The notes under the pieces were generated by a model. That model had not been told where the DNA came from. It searched no databases and worked only from the letters and a program-made list of their open reading frames with translations. A DNA stretch of 64,000 bases, from positions 1,187,501-1,251,500 of the forward strand of contig NC_008347.1 of the NCBI RefSeq assembly GCF_000014745.1, in the 5' to 3' direction. A program made the translations under genes and the position numbers. The first letter of the stretch is position 1. Every line of letters starts with the position of its first letter. This DNA is from Maricaulis maris MCS10. GTDB taxonomy: Bacteria; Pseudomonadota; Alphaproteobacteria; Caulobacterales; Maricaulaceae. This document shows, one piece after another, positions 54,647 to 61,274 of this stretch.

Positions 54647-55651
54647 ATGCAATCAATGGCCGCCCCTGACCGAACCCCGTTCAATACCCGCCTGGTCCGC
54701 ACGGTGTGCCAGCGCCAGGGGTGGCAATTTCTCGATCTGGATGGCGGCGAGGGCTATCTCTTCGCTGTCGAGGCCGGCGGGCGCCGCGTCCATTGCGGAT
54801 CCGGCGCGATCTGTGCCTATCCCGGCAACTCCGCGACTGCCTATACAATCGCGCGCGACAAGGCCTTCACGGCGGCGATGCTCGCTGAGGCCGGACTGCC
54901 GCATCTTCCTACCTCGCTCTACTTTCTGGAAACGACACGCCGGCATTTGCGCGCGCCGGGGCGCGAGCGCGCCGATCTTGAGCAATGGGGGGCGACAGCA
55001 AGCTACCCGGTCTTCGCCAAGCCCAATCGCGGTGCCCATGGTGATTTGGCCGAACAGATCCGAGACCATGACGGCTTGCTCGACTATCTGGACCGCGCGG
55101 CCCGCACATATGACCAGGTCGTCGTGCAGCCCTATGTGGAAGCGGCAGAGTTTCGGGTATTGGTTGTCGCCGGCGAGGCGCGGTTTCAATACCAAAAGGT
55201 CTCGGGCGGGCTGGTTGGTGACGGCCAGTCGAGCTGGCGCGAGCTGCTGGAGAGCCTCAACAGGAATTTGCAGGACAACGCGTTGAGCCCGGTTACTGGC
55301 ACGGATTTCGCCGCCGGCCTGGAAGCGCGGGGGCAGGGCGCTGATGACATCTCTGAGGCAGGGGTGTCTGTGCTGTTGCCTGGTCGCGGCAATCTGGCCA
55401 CCGGTGGACAAGCGGTCGGGTTCACGACCGACGTGGACCCCGACCTGTCCGGGCTGGCCGTCGGGGCGACGAAGGTGCTGGGTCTGGACGTCGCCGGGGT
55501 CGATCTGCTCAGGCCGGCTCCGGGCGCTCCGGTCGTGCTGGAAGTCAATGCCAATCCCAGCTTCGCCTCCCTGGAATCGATTGGCGAGCATGCGGTGGCA
55601 GAGGCGTTGTGGACCGATATCCTGGCTCGCGCCCTGGCGGCTGCGCCATGA
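54647..55651 (+). CDS. ATP-grasp ligase resembling the ATP-grasp domain of cyanophycin synthetase
   Basis: 334 aa. AYTIARDKAFTAAMLAEAGLP opens the ATP-grasp fold; YPVFAKPNRGAHGD carries the ATP-binding Lys and glycine-rich loop; RGNLATGGQAVGFTTDVDP and VLGLDVAGVDLLRP are the arrangement seen in the CphA ATP-grasp domain (RxNLSTGG, GLDxAGxD); VLEVNANPSF supplies the metal-binding Glu and Asn. It should ligate an amino acid or amine to a carboxylate via an acyl phosphate. Its stop overlaps the start of the FolC-like ligase gene by four bases. The N-terminal domain of CphA is absent. Glutathione synthase/RimK relatives are the alternative. Confidence 0.75.
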   Translation: MQSMAAPDRTPFNTRLVRTVCQRQGWQFLDLDGGEGYLFAVEAGGRRVHCGSGAICAYPGNSATAYTIARDKAFTAAMLAEAGLPHLPTSLYFLETTRRHLRAPGRERADLEQWGATASYPVFAKPNRGAHGDLAEQIRDHDGLLDYLDRAARTYDQVVVQPYVEAAEFRVLVVAGEARFQYQKVSGGLVGDGQSSWRELLESLNRNLQDNALSPVTGTDFAAGLEARGQGADDISEAGVSVLLPGRGNLATGGQAVGFTTDVDPDLSGLAVGATKVLGLDVAGVDLLRPAPGAPVVLEVNANPSFASLESIGEHAVAEALWTDILARALAAAP

Positions 55652-56967
55652 GGGCCAGCACGCTCGATCTGCCGCGCTTTGGCGATGGGGTCGGACTGGC
55701 CCGCACAGCTGCGATTGCAGCGCGGCTTGGCCTTGATCTGCCCGCTATCGGGCGCCGGTCGGTCGTGATCGCCGGCAGCAATGGCAAGGGTAGTGTCGCG
55801 CGCATGCTGGGCGGGCTGTTCCAGGCTGCCGGCGAACGGACCGGCCTGTTCACCTCGCCCCATCTGCAGGCCTTCAATGAGCGCTTCGAACTGGCCGGCG
55901 AGATGATTGCCGACAATCGACTGCAGGCGCTGGAAGCCCAGATCGGGGCGGCCGTCAGCGACCATCTCGCCGATCATCCGGGTGATCAGGCCTGTGCCTT
56001 TGAAGCCGGCTTCCTGACAGCGCTGTTGTGGTTTGAGCAAGCGGGCGCCGAGCGGCTGGTCATCGAGGCAGGCATTGGTGGACGTTATGATCCGACCCGG
56101 CTCCTGCAGGCGCCGGTCGTCGCCCTGGTCAGCCTGGACCGCGAGCACATGCCGCTGCTGGGACACACTTTGCGCGAGGTCGCCCTGGACAAGCTCGACG
56201 TGGCCCCGCCCGGCGCGCGCGTTGTCATCGGCCGCAGTTTTGAAGGCGAACGCCCCGTTCTGGCGGTGATGGCGGGCCTCAAGCCGGTGCGGCCCCTCTG
56301 GGTCGCAGACCAGTATGGCCCGTCCGGCAGCGAGGACAGGCTGGCCGGGCATCATATCACCATCCGGCATCGCGAGCGCGGCCCGCTGCGTGTCCTGACG
56401 CCAATGCACGGGCGGTTTCAGGCCGACAATCTGGAAGTCGCACTGGAAGTGCTGGCTGAGGCCCGGCCCGACCTGTTCGCAAACAACTGGCCCGGCAGTG
56501 TGGCGGAGGCGCTGGCGCATTGCACCAATCCGGCCCGGATGGAAGTCCTGCCATTGGGCGCAGATGATGGCGACGGTGAGCCGGGGCTGATTATCGATGC
56601 GGGACACTCTCCGGCCGGTATCGCCGCTGCTGTGTCCGGCGTCGCGACCTTGCTGGACGGACGACCGGCGCGGCTATTGCTGGCCATGTCGGCGGACAAG
56701 TCCGTTGACGCCATGCTCGACCGGCTTGCACCGGCCTTTGACGATGTCGTCGTGTCGGCCCTGCCGGGAGGCGTGCCGGCAGCCTTGCTGGAAGCGGCCT
56801 ACCGTCAGCGCAACCCGCGTGCCCGACTTCAACTCGCCCCGACGGCGGCGCAGGCCATCGCTGCCGCGCAGTTGCCGCAGGACGGCCGGGTGCTGGTGGG
56901 ACTGGGAGGACTGTTCTGGGCGGCGGCGCTTCGCGACGCCTGGTTGATGGCCTGTACCGGCGCTTGA
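55648..56967 (+). CDS. Mur ligase family protein, folylpolyglutamate synthase-like
   Basis: 439 aa. VIAGSNGKGSVARMLGGLF is the P-loop with the FolC-style NGKGS, GLFTSPHLQAFNERF is the typical TSPHL motif, and DREHMPLLGHTLREVALDKLDV and DAGHSPAGIAAAV replace FolC's DHxxxLGxTxxxIAxxK and DGAHNP. It catalyses amide-bond formation from ATP, a carboxylate and probably an amino acid. Two deviations (SNGKGS for TNGKGS, DAGHSP for DGAHNP) and coupling to an ATP-grasp gene argue that it is not the housekeeping folate enzyme. With the ATP-grasp partner it mirrors the two active sites of cyanophycin synthetase. Confidence 0.78.
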   Translation: MRASTLDLPRFGDGVGLARTAAIAARLGLDLPAIGRRSVVIAGSNGKGSVARMLGGLFQAAGERTGLFTSPHLQAFNERFELAGEMIADNRLQALEAQIGAAVSDHLADHPGDQACAFEAGFLTALLWFEQAGAERLVIEAGIGGRYDPTRLLQAPVVALVSLDREHMPLLGHTLREVALDKLDVAPPGARVVIGRSFEGERPVLAVMAGLKPVRPLWVADQYGPSGSEDRLAGHHITIRHRERGPLRVLTPMHGRFQADNLEVALEVLAEARPDLFANNWPGSVAEALAHCTNPARMEVLPLGADDGDGEPGLIIDAGHSPAGIAAAVSGVATLLDGRPARLLLAMSADKSVDAMLDRLAPAFDDVVVSALPGGVPAALLEAAYRQRNPRARLQLAPTAAQAIAAAQLPQDGRVLVGLGGLFWAAALRDAWLMACTGA

Positions 56968-57028
56968 AACGACTGGCAAACAGTGTTCACTTTTCCTACA
57001 GTGCCGAAGACACGGTATGGGAGCTGAC

Positions 57029-58522
57029 ATGTCCGAGAACGAATTTGACGTCCTGATCGTCGGGGCTGGACTGTCCGGCATCGGCGCCGCCTACCACTTG
57101 CAAACCCGCTCTCCCGGACGCAGCTATGCCATCCTGGAATCGCGCGATGCGATCGGCGGAACCTGGGACCTGTTTCGCTATCCCGGTATCCGCTCGGACA
57201 GTGACATGTACACGTTCGGCTATGCCTTCCGGCCCTGGACCGGAGGCAAGGCGTTCGCGGATGGTCCGTCCATTCGCCAATATGTCCGCGACACGGCGAG
57301 CGAAAACGGTATCGACCAACATATCCACTTCGGCCACCGCGTTGTCGCCGTGGACTGGCAGAGCACGTCGGCGCGCTGGCAGGTCACGGCAGTTGATGGC
57401 GCGGGCAAGGAGCAGGTCTTCAGGGCCCGCTTCGTTTTCCTGTGCTCGGGCTATTATCGGTATGAAAAAGGATATCTCCCCGAATTTGCGGGATATGATG
57501 ACTTCAAGGGCGAAATCGCCCACCCGCAATTGTGGGACGGCGCGCTCGATTATGCCGGCAAGCGGGTCGTCATCATCGGTTCCGGTGCGACCGCGGTAAC
57601 CCTGGTCCCGGCAATGGCCGAGACGGCCTCGCACGTCACGATGCTGCAAAGGTCACCGACCTATATCGCGTCGCGTCCATCGATTGACGGGCTCGCCGTG
57701 TCCATGAGCAAGATGCTGCCGGCCAAGCTCGCCTACCTGATCGCACGCATCAAGAATATCGGCGTTTCCATCCTGACCTACCAGCTCTCAAGGCGATGGC
57801 CCGACTTTGTAAAGAAGGGCGTCCTGAAAGCGGTGAAAGCGGAGCTGGGTGAGGGCTTCGATGTCGAGAAGCATTTCACGCCGAGCTATAATCCCTGGGA
57901 TCAGCGCTTCTGCCTCGCGCCGGACGGTGACGTCTTCAAGACCTTGAAATCCGGCAAGGCGGACATCGTCACCGATCATATCGAGCGTTTCACGCCGACC
58001 GGTATCCAGCTCAAGTCCGGCGAAATCCTCGAGGCCGACATCATCGTCCCGGCGACCGGGCTGGAGATGCAGCTGGCAGGCGGGGCCCGGATCTCGCGCG
58101 ACGGTGTGGTGGTCGAGCCGGCTGACCTTTACACCTATCGCGGCATGATGCTGGGGGATGTGCCCAATCTGGCGCTCGCCTTCGGCTATACCAATGCGTC
58201 ATGGACCCTGAAGGTCGATCTCACCTGCGAGCGTGTCTGCCGCATGCTCAATCACATGGAGAAGACCGGAACTGACATCGCGGTACCGCAGGTGCCCGAC
58301 GACATCACGCCCGAGCCGCTGCTCGACTTCTCGTCCGGCTATGTCCAGCGGGCCATTGCGCACCTGCCCAAGCAGGGCGATCGGGCTCCCTGGAAGACCT
58401 ATCAGAACTATGTCCAGGACATGCTGGCGATCCGCTTCGGCAAGCTGGAGGACGGCTATATGACCTTTTCCAAGGCGCCCGGCCCGGTCGGTCAGCTGGC
58501 AGCCCGGGAGGCCGCGGAATGA
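57029..58522 (+). CDS. Flavin-containing Baeyer-Villiger-type monooxygenase
   Basis: 497 aa. GAGLSGIGAAYHL is the FAD Rossmann loop, GGTWDLFRYPG and the fingerprint FKGEIAHPQLW (FxGxxxHxxxW) mark Baeyer-Villiger/CzcO-type monooxygenases, and GSGATAVTLVP is the NADPH loop. They insert oxygen into ketones or hydroxylate long-chain substrates. The start at 57029 uses GGGAG 6 bp upstream; an ATG at 57017 is the alternative. First gene of a four-gene operon with SDR, hydrolase and membrane protein. Confidence 0.92.
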   Translation: MSENEFDVLIVGAGLSGIGAAYHLQTRSPGRSYAILESRDAIGGTWDLFRYPGIRSDSDMYTFGYAFRPWTGGKAFADGPSIRQYVRDTASENGIDQHIHFGHRVVAVDWQSTSARWQVTAVDGAGKEQVFRARFVFLCSGYYRYEKGYLPEFAGYDDFKGEIAHPQLWDGALDYAGKRVVIIGSGATAVTLVPAMAETASHVTMLQRSPTYIASRPSIDGLAVSMSKMLPAKLAYLIARIKNIGVSILTYQLSRRWPDFVKKGVLKAVKAELGEGFDVEKHFTPSYNPWDQRFCLAPDGDVFKTLKSGKADIVTDHIERFTPTGIQLKSGEILEADIIVPATGLEMQLAGGARISRDGVVVEPADLYTYRGMMLGDVPNLALAFGYTNASWTLKVDLTCERVCRMLNHMEKTGTDIAVPQVPDDITPEPLLDFSSGYVQRAIAHLPKQGDRAPWKTYQNYVQDMLAIRFGKLEDGYMTFSKAPGPVGQLAAREAAE

Positions 58523-59352
58523 GCCGGCGCTTCGTTTATTCCGGCCGGACGGCGCTGATCACCGGGGCCGCCAGCGGCATTGGTGCAGCGCTGGCGGCGG
58601 GATTGGCTGCGCGCGGTGCCAGTCTCATCCTGGTCGATATCAATGCAGACGGGCTTGATGGCGTCGCGGCACCTTTGCGGGCGGATGGGTGTGCGGTCTC
58701 GACCTTCGTGGTCGACATGGCCGATGCCGCGGCCATTGCCCGGCTGGCAAAGGATGTCGAAGCCAGCGGCGCGCCGGTCCATCTCCTCTTCAATAATGCC
58801 GGTATCGCGCTGGGCGGGATGTTCGAGGACGTTGAAATGGCCGATTTTGAACGCCTGATCGACATCAATCTTTATGGCGTCATCCGCATGAGCCGGGCCT
58901 TCCTGCCCAGGATGCGCGCGGTTGATGAAGCCCATATCGTCAATATTTCCAGCATCTTCGGAATCGTCGCGCCGGCCGGCCAGGCAGCCTACTCAACGGC
59001 CAAGTTTGGCGTGAAAGGCTTTTCCAACGCCTTGCGGCATGAGCTCGCCGGGTCGTCCATCGGGGTGACAACGGTCCATCCGGGCGGGGTCGCAACGCAG
59101 ATTGCGGCCAGCGCAAAATCGCCACCGGGAGCGTCGCCCGAGGAGATGGAAGCGGCCCGCAAGCAGACGCAGCGTCTGCTGGTCATGCCGCCAGCCGAAG
59201 CAGCGCGGATCATCCTTGATGGCGTCGCGCGCAGGAAGCCGCGCATATTTGTCGGCCGGGATGCGCACACCATGATGTGGCTGGAACGGATCTTCCCGAC
59301 CCGCTACTGGTCGATTCTTCAAAAAATGGTCGGCGCCAAGCGCGCCTCCTAG
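58519..59352 (+). CDS. Short-chain dehydrogenase/reductase
   Basis: 277 aa. TGAASGIGAALA is the TGxxxGIG cofactor loop, NNAGIA follows, and YSTAKFGVKGF holds the YxxxK catalytic pair with a Ser (NISSIFG) upstream. It oxidises an alcohol or reduces a ketone with NAD(P). Coupled to the monooxygenase by ATGA overlap, so an alcohol-ketone-ester route is likely. The C-terminal extension (about 45 residues) is basic and may associate with the membrane. Confidence 0.93.
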   Translation: MSRRFVYSGRTALITGAASGIGAALAAGLAARGASLILVDINADGLDGVAAPLRADGCAVSTFVVDMADAAAIARLAKDVEASGAPVHLLFNNAGIALGGMFEDVEMADFERLIDINLYGVIRMSRAFLPRMRAVDEAHIVNISSIFGIVAPAGQAAYSTAKFGVKGFSNALRHELAGSSIGVTTVHPGGVATQIAASAKSPPGASPEEMEAARKQTQRLLVMPPAEAARIILDGVARRKPRIFVGRDAHTMMWLERIFPTRYWSILQKMVGAKRAS

Positions 59353-59361
59353 GGGTCATTC

Positions 59362-60324
59362 ATGCTTACTGTTCTTCTTGCCGTTCTTGGTGGCATCATC
59401 CTGATCTTCATCCTGGCGCTGTTCATCGCCTGGCGCTTCAGCCACATGGTGGCGAAGAAGGCGTCGGCTGCATTGCCGCCAAAGGGTCATTTCACCGAGG
59501 TGTCGGGCGGCCGCCTGCACTGGATCGAAAAGGGCGAGGGGCAGCCGGTCGTGATGATCCATGGCCTCGGCGGGAATCATCATAATTTCACCTATGCCAT
59601 GACCGAGCGCCTCGCCGCTGCCGGCTATCGCGCCATCGCGGTCGATCGTCCCGGCTGCGGCTGGTCCGAGCGCGACAGTGACGAGCAGGCGCGGGTCCCC
59701 GAACAGGCCCGCATGATCGCCGAGATGCTGGAGAAGGAGGGCATCGACAAGCCGCTCCTGGTTGGTCATTCGCTGGGCGGCGCCGTGTCACTGGCCCTGG
59801 CTGTCAATCATCCCGACCGCGTTGGCGGACTGGCCCTGGTCTCGGCCCTGGTCACACCGCCCGACACGCCGGCCGAAGCCTTTGCCGGTATCGATATCGC
59901 CAATCCGGGCATGCGCCGTTTCATCGCCGAGACCATCGCCATCCCGATGTCGATCCGCAATGGCGCCAAAACGCTGGCAATCATCTTCGGCCCGGACCCG
60001 GCGCCGGAGGACTTCCGGACCCGCGGTGGCGGTCTTTTGTCCATGCGTCCGGACGCTTTTTACGCTGCGGCCACTGATCTCACCGCCGTTGGCAAGGACA
60101 TGCACGCCATCACCGCCCGGATCGGCGAGATCCAGGTCCCGGTCGGGATGTTCTACGGCATGGCGGACCGCATCCTCTCGGCCCCGGAACAAATCGCCGC
60201 ACTCAGCGCGGCCCTGCCAGATGCCGATGTCGAGACGATGGAAGCCCGCGGCCACATGCCACCCGTAATCGAGCCGGAGCGGCTGGAGGCATTTATTGTG
60301 CGCATGGCGGGGAAGCTGGGCTAG
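59362..60324 (+). CDS. Membrane-anchored alpha/beta hydrolase
   Basis: 320 aa. A hydrophobic helix (residues 3-24) precedes the hydrolase core with oxyanion HGLGGNHHNF, nucleophile elbow GHSLGGAVSL, and later MADRILSAPEQ (Asp) and RGHMPPVIEPE (His). It probably hydrolyses esters such as those formed by the monooxygenase. Nine bases separate it from the SDR gene. Confidence 0.9.
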   Translation: MLTVLLAVLGGIILIFILALFIAWRFSHMVAKKASAALPPKGHFTEVSGGRLHWIEKGEGQPVVMIHGLGGNHHNFTYAMTERLAAAGYRAIAVDRPGCGWSERDSDEQARVPEQARMIAEMLEKEGIDKPLLVGHSLGGAVSLALAVNHPDRVGGLALVSALVTPPDTPAEAFAGIDIANPGMRRFIAETIAIPMSIRNGAKTLAIIFGPDPAPEDFRTRGGGLLSMRPDAFYAAATDLTAVGKDMHAITARIGEIQVPVGMFYGMADRILSAPEQIAALSAALPDADVETMEARGHMPPVIEPERLEAFIVRMAGKLG

Positions 60325-60390
60325 GGGCTGATCTGGTTGCTTGTCGGGACCTTTCTTGTTTTGATGGGGCCGAAGAAGCAGGATGGAATC

Positions 60391-60852
60391 ATGGGCCGTC
60401 AGGCGGGTTTGAGTTTTCAAAAGGGAACGACCGCAGCGACCATTCTGGGCAGCGTGCTCTGGTTCCGGGCGCTCTGGGCCCTTCAACTCTTCCTGGTGTT
60501 GCTGGCCTACCGGCTGGGCATTTCGGGCACGGAATTCGTGCAAGGCTTTCTCGCCGGCTTCATCGACGGCATGCGGCCTGTCTTTTTCGGTTTCTGGTTC
60601 GCCTATGTCGCAGGATATCTCGCCGCCGCGATGCTGTATCCGTCGCGCCCGATCGCCGCGAGCGTGACCTATTTCCTTGCTTCCCTGCTTGACCTCCTGC
60701 TGTGGCTGTCGGCCTCGATGTTCGTGTCCTATGAATTCATCCTGGAAGGTTGGGCGGCGATGCTTGATGTTGCATTCAACCTGCTTGACCTGGCCCTGAT
60801 CGCCGCGCTGCTGACCGCCGCATTGAGCGGAGCGGCCAACCGCATGAAGTGA
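60391..60852 (+). CDS. Four-helix membrane protein at the end of the monooxygenase operon
   Basis: 153 aa from the ATG at 60391, which has GCAGGATGG upstream; TTG 60337 and ATG 60364 are alternatives. About four hydrophobic helices, with a conserved-looking FGFWFAYVAGYLAAAM segment. No family recognised. Same direction and 66 bp after the hydrolase; probably cotranscribed. Confidence 0.6.
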   Translation: MGRQAGLSFQKGTTAATILGSVLWFRALWALQLFLVLLAYRLGISGTEFVQGFLAGFIDGMRPVFFGFWFAYVAGYLAAAMLYPSRPIAASVTYFLASLLDLLLWLSASMFVSYEFILEGWAAMLDVAFNLLDLALIAALLTAALSGAANRMK

Positions 60853-60875
60853 TTGCGGGCTTAGTGCCCGACCAG

Positions 60876-61040
60876 GAATAAATGGTGACAGGCCCCCTTT
60901 AATCCTCGGTTTCACGCTGCGGTTGGACTTTCGGTTTCGGGCGCAGCTCACGCTGCAGCATTGTTTCCAATCGGGCCAACCAGCCCGACTCTCCCTTCGG
61001 ATATCCCCAAAACAACCGGGACAGACACAATTAATCCCGT
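60876..61040 (+). repeat. GGTGACAG...GGGACAGACACA repeat unit joined to palindrome copy C
   Basis: Begins AATAAATGGTGACAGGC and ends AACAACCGGGACAGACACA followed by ATTAATC, the same two end motifs as at 45481-45600. The interior (about 120 bp) is not conserved between the two copies. Non-coding; no transposase gene remains here. Confidence 0.65.
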
Positions 61041-61070
61041 TCACCCCCGCGCCTCTGGCGCGCACCGCAC

Positions 61071-61200
61071 CATGGATCGCTTGCCGAGACTTCGCCGTAT
61101 CCGCTTCTTCAGGTCAAGGGCGCCGCAGGCGCCGCTTCGCGGTTTCACCCTTGAGCTGAAGAAGCGGATACGGCCTGCTGGCTGACAAGTGATTTATGGA
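61071..61200. repeat. 130-bp palindromic repeat element, copy C
   Basis: Outer arms CCATGGATCGCTTG and CAAGTGATTTATGG; inner arms GCCGTATCCGCTTCTTCAG and CTGAAGAAGCGGATACGGC. The G-to-C change in the left inner arm is matched by a compensating change in the right arm, so pairing is conserved relative to copy B. The centre again contains GCTTCGCGGTTTCACCCTTG. Confidence 0.9.
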
Positions 61201-61274
61201 TGGCTCCGCGCAGAGCGCCGCGTGCAAGGCACGTGTTCCTTCTCCCCGGGGAGTAGGGCGGGCCGTTCAGGCGC

